From an uncultured Selenomonadales bacterium (GTDB lineage Bacteria; Bacillota; Negativicutes; Selenomonadales; Selenomonadaceae), in NCBI GenBank assembly GCA_946403735.1, contig CAMJAZ010000109.1, positions 1-6,155 on the forward strand: a DNA stretch of 6,155 bases. Direction: 5' to 3'. Below the pieces are notes generated by a model. The model worked only from the letters and a program-made list of their open reading frames with translations, was not told the origin of the DNA and searched no databases. Positions 1-5,968 of the stretch are shown here, in pieces (within the stretch, counting starts at the first letter, position 1; each line of letters begins with the position of its first letter). A program made the position numbers and the translations under genes.

Positions 1-1103
1 TGTACAAAATTCCGTAGCCATCTATAACAAAGAAGGCGACGAACCACTCTGGGCGGGGGGGGTATTGCATAGTAGGATTGACAATTTCACCGATTCAATT
101 ATGTTGATGAAGGCGGCATACCCCGTCGAAAATTTAGATCTCTCATATTCATTAGCATTAAATCCGTCGTGGCATATTATAGACAGTTCGCCGACAAAAA
201 CTTTATCCGCTTTATTGGCACGGTTATTTAGTGATTTTAAAACCTGCGCTGACATTTTTTACGGTTTATGAATTAAGGATTTTAAATTTGTACTTGCAAA
301 TGTTTCTTATAGCAATGGCTCTGATTTTATTTTATCGGCGATTGGGACTGCTCGAAATGTACGCCTTTTTGTTAGTTGTAGCCGTCATCAATCCAATAAC
401 AACCGCAATGAACTTTCAAAACTCCGATATATTTTACATAATGCTTTTGTCAACAATTTTTATTTTATGTAAAAATGAATTTCTACTGCGCGACAAAAAT
501 TATTTGTATTTCTTCTTAATAATCGGGATTGTTACGGCGTACTTTGACTTCCTAACTTATCCAATAACGGCATTGGGAATACCGCTTTGTGTCTGCGTGC
601 TGATGAATAAAAAATTTTTCTACGACTCTGAACTTAAAGAAATTTTAACAAAATTGTTGTCGTACTTATTCGCGTGGGGATTCGGCTACGGCGGAATGTG
701 GGCAGGCAAATGGATAGTGGCAACTACTAAATACCTCAATGCTTTTAATGCTGCGATTAATCGAATAGCTTATCGTTCATCCCAAGAAGAAGGCGGACTC
801 ACTTTCACAACGTTAGACGTTTTTAAACAAAATTTTGACGCGCTATTAAGTGAACCATTCACAACAATTTTGTTCATCTTAGCAATATTTTTAATGTATC
901 TGTTAATCGTCAACATACAGAAATTTCACGTTACAAAGTCAATGGCGTTGACATTTTTGTTTGTAGCTGTACTTCCATTTGTATGGTACTTAGCGGTTAA
1001 AAATCATTCTTATGTACACAACTTTTTCACATACAGAAATTTGGCAATAACACTTTTCAGTTTGACGTGCTTTTTCATTGAATCATTGCGGGAGGTAAAA
1101 TAA
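1..1103 (+). pseudogene. Broken GT-C-like multi-spanning membrane protein, copy A (5' end outside window)
   Basis: This is a paralogue of the intact membrane protein at 2074-3354. Reading from position 2 it aligns with that protein from about residue 41, so roughly 40 N-terminal residues lie upstream of the window. It carries the loop motif RIDNFTDSIMLMKAAYPVEN, then WHIIDSSPTKT, after which this frame runs off into unrelated residues and stops at 269-271. Homology resumes in another frame from about 201 (LYPLYWHGYLVILKP) and stays open to the stop at 1101-1103. From the shared Asp (182 here, 2368 in A') to the shared YPLYW (204 and 2449) the distance is 22 bp instead of 81, a net loss of 59 bp. 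The 3' part keeps the family blocks DFLTYP, GYGGMWAGKW, TKSMALTF and KNHSYVH. A GTG at 231 could open the 3' part but has no ribosome binding site. A 60-bp shorter loop plus one extra A in the A5 run at 196-200 would explain the break equally well, so an assembly error or a variable site is possible. Confidence 0.8.
55..62. repeat. Homopolymer run of eight G inside copy A
   Basis: Eight consecutive G fall within codons for Ala-Gly-Gly of copy A (tgg gcg ggg ggg gta). The intact paralogue encodes the same residues as tgg gct ggc ggc gtc, with no homopolymer, so the run is not required by the protein sequence. Loss or gain of one G would shift the frame; one of the two shifted frames meets a TAG at 70-72 and the other a TAG at 180-182. 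Long G runs in AT-rich genomes are typical slippage sites, but slippage here is inference only. Confidence 0.85.
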
Positions 1104-1105
1104 CA

Positions 1106-2053
1106 ATGAACGATAAAAAAATTGCCGTACTAATTCCGTGCTACAATGAAGCCGTAACGATTGAAAAAGTTGTACGTGACTTCCGCGCAGTTTTGCCCGA
1201 TGCTGACATTTACGTTTACGATAACAATTCCACCGACGACACCGCAAAAATTGCTGAAAAAGCTGGCGCGATTGTTCGGCGTGAATATCGGCAAGGTAAA
1301 GGCAACGTTATTCGTACAATGTTCCGTGAGATTGACGCTGATTGTTACATTATGACTGACGGCGACGACACGTACCCTGCCGAATATGCGCGGGAAATGG
1401 CAGAGCTTGTCTTAAGCGGTCGTGCTGATATGGTTATCGGCGACAGACTTAGCGCAACGTACTTTGAGGAAAATAAACGCCCTTTTCACAATTTCGGCAA
1501 TTCACTTGTACGCGGCTTTATCAATACTTTGTGGACGCGGCAAAAGGCTAAAAAAATTCTTGACGTTATGACTGGTTATCGCGCCTTTAGTCCCCTGTTC
1601 GTGAAAAGTTTTCCAATTCTGTCACAAGGCTTTGAGATTGAAACGGAAATGACAATTCACGCGCTGGATAAAAATTTTTTAATTGAAAGTTTGCCCGTCA
1701 ATTATCGTGACAGACCTGCAGGAAGTTTTAGCAAGCTGAATACTTACGTTGACGGCGTGAAAGTCATAATGACGATTTTTAATCTGTACCGCAATTATCG
1801 CCCATTAAAATTTTTCGGCGCAGTTGCACTCGTACTGATGATTTTAGCTCTGGCAATGTTCTTGCCAATTTTAGCAGAATTTTTGCAGACGGGATTAGTA
1901 CCGCGCTTTCCAACGTTGATTGTCAGCGGCTTAATCGCGGTGACTTCGATTTTATCGGCAATGTGCGGCTTGATTCTTGACACAATCGCCGTTAATGCAC
2001 GAAAGGATTTTGAATTGAAGATGAATTTGTTGAAGTTATTGAGTAGTAAGTAG
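1106..2053 (+). CDS. GT2 polyprenyl-phosphate glycosyltransferase (DPM1/GtrB-like)
   Basis: The 315-residue protein probably transfers a sugar from a nucleotide sugar to undecaprenyl phosphate at the cytoplasmic face of the membrane. Visible GT-A motifs are PCYNE (11-15), DNNSTDDT (39-46), RQGKG (62-66), the metal-binding DGDD (85-88), GDRL (112-115), GYRAFS (157-162), the acidic FEIETEM (176-182) and YRDRPAGSFSK (200-210). Two hydrophobic spans near 236-258 and 270-292 anchor the C-terminus, as in GtrB-type enzymes. Length and layout fit the DPM1/GtrB group; the sugar cannot be told from sequence. The ATG lies 2 bp after the stop of copy A, and its ribosome binding site GGGAGG (1090-1095) is inside the last codons of copy A, so translation of the two was probably coupled. 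The membrane proteins on both sides are the likely users of its lipid-linked product. The last codons lie in a heptamer repeat. Confidence 0.9.
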   Translation: MNDKKIAVLIPCYNEAVTIEKVVRDFRAVLPDADIYVYDNNSTDDTAKIAEKAGAIVRREYRQGKGNVIRTMFREIDADCYIMTDGDDTYPAEYAREMAELVLSGRADMVIGDRLSATYFEENKRPFHNFGNSLVRGFINTLWTRQKAKKILDVMTGYRAFSPLFVKSFPILSQGFEIETEMTIHALDKNFLIESLPVNYRDRPAGSFSKLNTYVDGVKVIMTIFNLYRNYRPLKFFGAVALVLMILALAMFLPILAEFLQTGLVPRFPTLIVSGLIAVTSILSAMCGLILDTIAVNARKDFELKMNLLKLLSSK

Positions 2054-2078
2054 TGAGTAGTGAGTAATTAGTAGTGAA
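2044..2078. repeat. Five tandem heptamers (TAGTGAG-like) across a gene junction
   Basis: Five head-to-tail 7-bp units can be read: TAGTAAG, TAGTGAG, TAGTGAG, TAATTAG, TAGTGAA. They start in the last codons of the GT2 gene, contain its TAG stop (2051-2053), fill the 20-bp gap and include the GTG start (2074-2076) of the next gene. Each unit carries stop triplets, and the GTG triplet recurs in three of them. The array replaces a recognisable Shine-Dalgarno sequence for the downstream gene. Similar heptanucleotide arrays are known in intergenic DNA of various bacteria; any function here is inference. Confidence 0.75.
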
Positions 2079-3354
2079 AAAAATTTTTATTATACTTAGA
2101 AATATGACGGGCATTTTAGCGGCGTCAATTTGTATCGGCGCTGTACTGATTCTTGCCGCGTATGCATTGCCAACGGCTAGAATTTATCACAACGTAGACC
2201 GTTCGTCGCGCATTTACGAATTGGAAGGTCACGCGCCATTTTGGGCTGGCGGCGTCATTCATACGCGAATTGACAACTTCACCGATTCAATTATGTTGAT
2301 GAAAGCGGCGTACCCCGTCGAAAATTTAATTCAATCGGCGTTTTTAAATCCGTCGTGGAAATTCATTGACGACACGCCAGATGCGCCAGTCAATACGCTA
2401 GTTGACGTGATGAAAAATGAAAGGCAAGCTGATAGCGAAGCTTGGTACTATCCGCTGTATTGGCATGGTTATCTTGTCGTATTAAAGCCACTGCTGATGA
2501 TTTCGCCTGTACACGACCTGCGCGTACTAAATTTTTACGTACAGTTTTTTCTGACGTTGACGGTACTATTTCTTTTCTATCAAAGATTCGGACGAAATTT
2601 AACGCTAACATTTGCGCTGATTTTGTTGACGCTCAATCCAATAACGGCGGCGATTGACTTTCAAAATTCCGACGTGTTTTGTATAATACTTTTGTCGACG
2701 ATTTTTATTTTACGACGAAATGAAATGTTACTGCGCGGAGAAAATTATTTATACTTTTTCCTACTACTTGGAATTGTAACAGTTTACGTCGACTTCCTAA
2801 CGTACCCATTCACGGCATTCGGCATAAGTTTATGCGTTTGCGTGCTGATGAATAAAAAATTTTTCTGCGACGCTGAACCAAAAAAAGTTTTGGCAAAGTT
2901 ATCGTCTTACTTATTCGCGTGGGGATTTGGCTACGGTGGAATGTGGGCTGGCAAATGGATTTTAGCAACAATTTTCACTGGCGAAAACGTAATACTTAGC
3001 GCGTTAGGCAAGGCGATTTATCGCACTTCAACGACGTTATCAGCGGCGGAAGGCGGAATGACTTTCACGTATTTGGACGTATTGGAAAGAAATTTTTCAG
3101 CGTTAATGCGTGGACCACTTCCAGTAATTTTAGCGTTGCTTTTAATTTATCTGCTGTACCTTTTGATTAGCCATAAGAAAAAAATTTTCGTCACGAAGTC
3201 AATGGCGTTGACATTTTCGTTTATAATTTTATTGCCATTCATTTGGTACGCGGTGCTGAAAAATCATTCCTATGTGCATGATTATATGACGTACAGAAAT
3301 TTGGCGGTAACAATTTTCGGCACAATAATTTTTTTCACGTGGAAAAGAGAGTAG
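2074..3354 (+). CDS. GT-C-like multi-spanning membrane protein, intact copy A'
   Basis: This 426-residue protein is very hydrophobic, with about ten possible membrane spans: one near 11-32, then a long loop to about 128, then closely spaced spans from about 150 to 300 and from 349 to 422. The first large loop holds RIDNFTDSIML (65-75), whose spaced Asp residues resemble the acidic motif that GT-C enzymes carry in their first external loop. YWHGYLVVLKP (129-139), GYGGMWAGKW (287-296) and KNHSYVHDYMTYRNL (396-410) are also conserved in copy A. I infer transfer of a sugar from an undecaprenyl-phosphate carrier, made by the adjacent GT2 enzyme, to an external glycan. A flippase or polymer-modifying role is an alternative. 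The GTG start gives a basic MKKIF N-terminus but has no clear ribosome binding site; an ATG at 2104 would remove ten residues before the first span. The start lies in a heptamer array 20 bp after the GT2 stop. Confidence 0.8.
   Translation: MKKIFIILRNMTGILAASICIGAVLILAAYALPTARIYHNVDRSSRIYELEGHAPFWAGGVIHTRIDNFTDSIMLMKAAYPVENLIQSAFLNPSWKFIDDTPDAPVNTLVDVMKNERQADSEAWYYPLYWHGYLVVLKPLLMISPVHDLRVLNFYVQFFLTLTVLFLFYQRFGRNLTLTFALILLTLNPITAAIDFQNSDVFCIILLSTIFILRRNEMLLRGENYLYFFLLLGIVTVYVDFLTYPFTAFGISLCVCVLMNKKFFCDAEPKKVLAKLSSYLFAWGFGYGGMWAGKWILATIFTGENVILSALGKAIYRTSTTLSAAEGGMTFTYLDVLERNFSALMRGPLPVILALLLIYLLYLLISHKKKIFVTKSMALTFSFIILLPFIWYAVLKNHSYVHDYMTYRNLAVTIFGTIIFFTWKRE
3301..3329 (+). promoter_or_regulatory. 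Weak candidate promoter within the 3' end of A'
   Basis: TTGGCG (3301-3306) and AATAAT (3324-3329) are separated by 17 bp, giving 4/6 and 5/6 matches to the sigma-70 consensus. Transcription would start about 28 bp before the TetR-family ATG and could uncouple the regulator-thioesterase pair from the glycan genes. The boxes lie in conserved coding sequence (LAVTIFGTI), so they may be chance. Confidence 0.25.
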
Positions 3355-3363
3355 GGAATTGAG

Positions 3364-3936
3364 ATGATTGGGCTTAGGGAACGTAAAAAGTTGCAGGCGC
3401 GTCAAGCAATTTTGGATGCGGCGGCACGGGAATTTAAATCACGCGGCTTTATGAATACTGCGGTATCAGACATAATGCACGAATCAAATTTAAGCGTCGG
3501 TACTTTCTACAGCTACTTCGGCTCAAAAGAAGAAGTACTTATGGAGCTGGTAAAAAATTTATTTAAGCGCGTGGAAGAAAATTTATCAGTGCAGGAGTCT
3601 GAATCGTCGATAAAACTTTTAGAAATTTGCTGTATGGATACGGCGAAGTTGATTGACGAAAATAGATTTATACTGCCGCTTTTCACTAGTGCTGGTGTTC
3701 ATTCCGATAAGCCCGAACATATGCCCGATAATTTGTCGCCGAAGTTTAAAAAAATTTTTGAAGAAATAATTCTGCGCGGACAAGATCGCGGTGAAATTCG
3801 GCGTGACATACCAGTTGATTTAATTTCGGAAATGTTCCACTCCATTTATCAAGCGGCGGCGTTCAGCAAGTTGAAAATTCCCTTCCAAGAAAATATTCGT
3901 CTTAAGATAAAAATTTTGCTGGAAGGTATTTGTTAG
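3364..3936 (+). CDS. TetR/AcrR-family transcriptional regulator
   Basis: The 190-residue protein has the length and layout of a TetR-family repressor. The N-terminal helix ERKKLQARQAILDAAAREF leads into a helix-turn-helix at about 32-51, with TAVSDIMHESNLSVGTFYSYF followed by GSKEEVLMELV, the family signature. The C-terminal part, from about 65, would be the ligand-binding and dimerisation domain; it is too variable to name a ligand. The gene starts 9 bp after copy A'. A weak purine stretch precedes the ATG. Its stop codon lies at the edge of the AGGAGG site of the thioesterase gene, so the two are almost surely one transcript. By analogy with similar pairs it may control its own operon in response to an acyl-CoA, organic acid or membrane-active compound; that is inference. 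No palindromic operator stood out in the 9-bp gap. Confidence 0.93.
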   Translation: MIGLRERKKLQARQAILDAAAREFKSRGFMNTAVSDIMHESNLSVGTFYSYFGSKEEVLMELVKNLFKRVEENLSVQESESSIKLLEICCMDTAKLIDENRFILPLFTSAGVHSDKPEHMPDNLSPKFKKIFEEIILRGQDRGEIRRDIPVDLISEMFHSIYQAAAFSKLKIPFQENIRLKIKILLEGIC

Positions 3937-3940
3937 GAGG
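3935..3940 (+). promoter_or_regulatory. Ribosome binding site that fixes a TTG start
   Basis: AGGAGG overlaps the TAG stop (3934-3936) of the regulator gene and lies 8 nt before the TTG at 3949. The next in-frame ATG is far inside the conserved thioesterase domain, so this site decides the start and implies translational coupling. Confidence 0.85.
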
Positions 3941-3948
3941 AAAAAATT

Positions 3949-4362
3949 TTGCCCGTACCGACACAAGAACAAGTTATCCAATTTTGTCACGATAATAAAA
4001 TCATCGACTTTCTAGGCGTCGAAATTGTACCTACTGATGACGGTTGCGTCCGCCTTGAACTTGACGTGAAAGGATGTCATAGCAATCCCTACGGAATATT
4101 GCACGGCGGCGTTTTAACGACAATGGCTGATACGGCAATGGGCGCGGCTTGTCTTATGCGCAATAAAAAAGTCGTGACCGTTTCAATCACGCTTGAATTT
4201 ATGCACCCCGTACAAATGGCGTCAAGGATTATTACCGACGCAAAAATTTTGAGTGAAGGTCGACACATTTTTAATTGTGAATGCGCGATGATTGACGACA
4301 CTGGAAAAATTTTCGCCAAAGCTCACGCCGTTTTCTTCGCCATAGCAAAGCTTATCGACTAG
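3949..4362 (+). CDS. PaaI-like hotdog-fold acyl-CoA thioesterase
   Basis: The 137-residue protein is a single hotdog domain, the usual size for PaaI-type thioesterases, which hydrolyse acyl-CoA or aryl-CoA in the cytoplasm as homotetramers. The signature NPYGILHGGVLTTMADTAMG occupies residues 46-65. It contains Asn46, Gly49, His52-Gly-Gly and the acidic Asp61 at the position of the family's catalytic Asp. VTVSITLEFMHPV (77-89) and the strand GKIFAKAHAVFFA close the fold. The TTG start is chosen because AGGAGG lies 8 nt upstream and the N-terminal residues match the family length. It is coupled to the TetR gene. The pair may clear an inhibitory or detoxified acyl-CoA, or recycle CoA from anaerobic acid metabolism; substrate cannot be read from sequence. 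The gene ends just before a strong terminator. Confidence 0.92.
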   Translation: MPVPTQEQVIQFCHDNKIIDFLGVEIVPTDDGCVRLELDVKGCHSNPYGILHGGVLTTMADTAMGAACLMRNKKVVTVSITLEFMHPVQMASRIITDAKILSEGRHIFNCECAMIDDTGKIFAKAHAVFFAIAKLID

Positions 4363-4365
4363 AAT

Positions 4366-4402
4366 AAAAAAATTGCCGTGATTGAACGTCACGGCTTTTT
4401 TT
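4366..4402. terminator. Bidirectional rho-independent terminator between convergent genes
   Basis: Arms GCCGTGA (4375-4381) and TCACGGC (4389-4395) form a perfect 7-bp GC-rich stem with a 7-nt loop. Seven T follow on the + strand (4396-4402) and seven A precede (4366-4372), which become a T-run on the - strand. The hairpin can therefore end both the thioesterase operon and holB. The holB stop codon (4401-4403) overlaps the + strand T-run. Confidence 0.93.
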
Positions 4403-5414
4403 ATTTGCAGGCTAATCTAAGGCGCATTGCGTACGATTCGGCTAAAAGGCGTAAGTTTGCGTTGGACTTCAAGCGCCGTTGTGCCAGCGTACCTTCAGCA
4501 ATCATTTTATACAAAATTTTTTCAGGAATTTTAATAGCGGCAAGATTTTCTTTCAAGTCGACGTTGTAAAGTTCGTAAGTTTCAGATTGATTGACTAAGT
4601 AAATATCGCGCAGAATTTTTTGAATGTACGTCACGAAGTCCGCAAAATTTTCACGTGACCAAGTCTCCCAAATTTTTCCCTTAGCAAAAATAATTTCGTC
4701 AGTCAGCGCCTTACTTGAAAGTTGCTTGATTAAATTGAAGGCGTCATCGCGCATTTCATAACCACCAGATTTTTCAAGCGCCAATGCTCGACCTAAACTA
4801 CCGTCGGAAATTACGGAAAGTTTTTGCGCTTTAACGGCGTCAATGCCCTGTACTAAAAGTGATTCGTAAATCTGTTCGGCAGAAAGTTTTTCAAAATTCA
4901 ACATCATACTGCAACGCGACCGAATAGTAAGTAAAAGCCCTGCGCGATTAGCCGTCAACAAAATAAAAATTGTTTGAGTTGGCGGCTCTTCCAAAGTTTT
5001 TAAAATGCAGTTCGACGCGGCTTTATTCATAAATTCTGCGCCGTCGATTATGACAACACGCCTATCGGATTGAACTGGACGCAATGACGCTTCATGTTGC
5101 AAATTGCGAATCTGTCCAATTTTAATATTTCGCGCCGTCTTCGTGTCTTCAGGTTCGACGACGTAAAAATCGGGATGCGTGCCAGCCGCCATAAGTTTGC
5201 AACTGTCACAAGTGCCGCAAGGTTCGCCGTCAATTAAATTTTCGCAAAGCAACGTTGCCGCGCAGGTTTCAGCCACTTTACGTTTTCCAATACCTTCAAC
5301 GCCAGCGAAAAGTATTGCGTGCGGGAAAGTTTTTTCTACGGAAAATTTTTTCAACTTCGCGACTGTTTCATCGTTGCCGATAATTTTTTTCCAGCTAAAT
5401 TTATAATCGCTCAT
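4401..5414 (-). CDS. holB: DNA polymerase III delta' subunit
   Basis: The 337-residue protein is the delta' subunit of the clamp loader, which with delta and tau/gamma opens the beta sliding clamp at the replication fork. It has the order expected of the family: a P-loop-like GVEGIGKR (38-45), in which Arg stands where ATPases have Ser or Thr; a Zn-binding cluster with Cys57, Cys66, Cys69 and Cys72; a Walker B-like VVIIDGAEFM (120-129); LEEPP (141-145); and the SRC arginine-finger motif (166-168). A degenerate nucleotide site is normal for delta', which does not hydrolyse ATP. The C-terminal collar region from about 215 is less conserved. The ATG is preceded by GAAAGGA (5426-5432 on the opposite strand) with 11 nt spacing. 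The gene stands alone here, with no tmk neighbour on the 5' side within the window, and ends in the shared terminator. Confidence 0.93.
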   Translation of the reverse strand: MSDYKFSWKKIIGNDETVAKLKKFSVEKTFPHAILFAGVEGIGKRKVAETCAATLLCENLIDGEPCGTCDSCKLMAAGTHPDFYVVEPEDTKTARNIKIGQIRNLQHEASLRPVQSDRRVVIIDGAEFMNKAASNCILKTLEEPPTQTIFILLTANRAGLLLTIRSRCSMMLNFEKLSAEQIYESLLVQGIDAVKAQKLSVISDGSLGRALALEKSGGYEMRDDAFNLIKQLSSKALTDEIIFAKGKIWETWSRENFADFVTYIQKILRDIYLVNQSETYELYNVDLKENLAAIKIPEKILYKMIAEGTLAQRRLKSNANLRLLAESYAMRLRLACK

Positions 5415-5439
5415 TACTTTATAAATCCTTTCATATTTA

Positions 5440-5468
5440 ATTTAAATTTCGACGTACGAATTTTTCAA
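5440..5468 (-). promoter_or_regulatory. Candidate holB promoter
   Basis: On the - strand TTGAAA (5463-5468) and TTAAAT (5440-5445) are separated by 17 bp, with 5/6 and 4/6 matches to the sigma-70 consensus. It lies at the right distance before the holB ribosome binding site at 5426-5432. An imperfect inverted repeat (5444-5464) covers the spacer. Confidence 0.4.
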
Positions 5469-5532
5469 GTGCCAAGCTCGACTCAAAATTTTGCTTATTT
5501 TTATTACTGTATGATACAACAACCGCTAAAGA

Positions 5533-5881
5533 ATGTACATAGCCAAGCTTAATCAGTTTAAAGACGCTTTACAATATCGCGCGTATGTAGCGAATTATGT
5601 ATAATAATGCAGAAAGACTGATTAGGATGAAATAAAATTTCGTACAGACACGAGCGGCGGCAGATTCTATTTGATGGGAAAATGATATATCGATAAGAAG
5701 AATTCGAGCTATTGATAAATACGCTCATGCGGATTTATCGGATAATTTTTTTAGGCGCTACCAGAGGCAAAGATAATGGCAAATTTGCAAACGGAAACGC
5801 TTATTGGAAGAATTTAATGAAAATTTTCCAACAATGGTTATTTGGTTGAACGACAAAGAATTATGGAAAATTCAGATGTAG
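5533..5881 (+). pseudogene. Decayed coding remnant of unknown family
   Basis: Protein-like stretches can be read in sequence on the + strand. From the ATG at 5533 comes MYIAKLNQFKDALQYRAYV, ended by TAA-TAA at 5602-5607. The same frame resumes after a TAG at 5623 as DEIKFRTDTSGGRFYLMGK and ends at TGA 5683. The next frame then gives ENDISIRRIRAIDKYAHADL and onward to a TAA at 5774, and continues as a segment containing LEEFNENFPTMVIWLNDKEL up to TAG 5879-5881. A competing open stretch in the third frame (5697-5849) covers the same DNA. The amino-acid composition, with few rare residues and alternating hydrophobics, looks like real protein, and several stops plus at least one frame change mean it is not translated as one chain. 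I do not recognise the family. No ribosome binding site was found before 5533. It could instead be chance reading of AT-rich DNA. Confidence 0.45.
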
Positions 5882-5922
5882 ATTTTTAGGTGACGGTGAT
5901 TGAAAATTGAGAGTATTAATAT

Positions 5923-5942
5923 TATCCAAAGAAATTTGGATA
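5923..5942. promoter_or_regulatory. Perfect 20-bp palindrome before the small gene
   Basis: TATCCAAA (5923-5930) and TTTGGATA (5935-5942) are exact inverted repeats around GAAA. The site ends 8 bp before the ribosome binding site of the 61-residue gene. As DNA it has the look of an operator for a dimeric regulator; as RNA it would make an AT-rich hairpin with a GNRA-type tetraloop. It has no T-run after it, so it is not a terminator. Confidence 0.6.
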
Positions 5943-5968
5943 CGTCTTAAAGAGGAGTTGAACTAAAA

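Larger units (their letters stand above)
5415..5968. other. 554-bp stretch without an intact gene
   Basis: The left 50-60 bp hold the ribosome binding site and probable promoter of holB on the - strand. From about 5533 to 5881 the + strand reads as fragments of a decayed coding sequence. The last part, 5882-5968, contains an 8-bp-arm palindrome and the ribosome binding site of the small gene that follows. I see no RNA gene, CRISPR repeat or insertion-sequence end. Confidence 0.7.

Noticed and set aside
22..255. Open frame on the - strand over the start of copy A
   Set aside because: It is the complement of coding sequence with clear homology to A' on the + strand, and has no ribosome binding site or recognisable protein.
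2044..2078. Heptamer array as a CRISPR or phage attachment site
   Set aside because: The units are 7 bp with no spacers, and there are no integrase, cas or tRNA sequences nearby.
2390..2657. Open frames on both strands inside A'
   Set aside because: They are shadows of a conserved membrane protein gene; their products look random and no start signals are present.
4089..4319. Open frame opposite the thioesterase gene
   Set aside because: The + strand carries the conserved hotdog signature with a strong ribosome binding site; the opposite frame is a by-product.
5471..5549. Direct repeat GCCAAGCT at 5471 and 5542
   Set aside because: Only 8 bp, two copies, with no relation to a boundary or a gene.
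5179..5552. Two + strand open frames opposite and beyond the holB start
   Set aside because: They overlap conserved holB codons (Zn cluster, P-loop) and the promoter region, and lack ribosome binding sites and protein-like composition.
5550..5624. 8-bp inverted repeat TAATCAGT / ACTGATTA as insertion-sequence ends
   Set aside because: The arms are 59 bp apart with no transposase or target duplication, and such a short AT-rich match is expected by chance.
5900..5928. Promoter for the small gene (TTGAAA, 17 bp, TATCCA)
   Set aside because: The -10 box matches only 3 of 6 positions and overlaps the palindrome; not strong enough to annotate.
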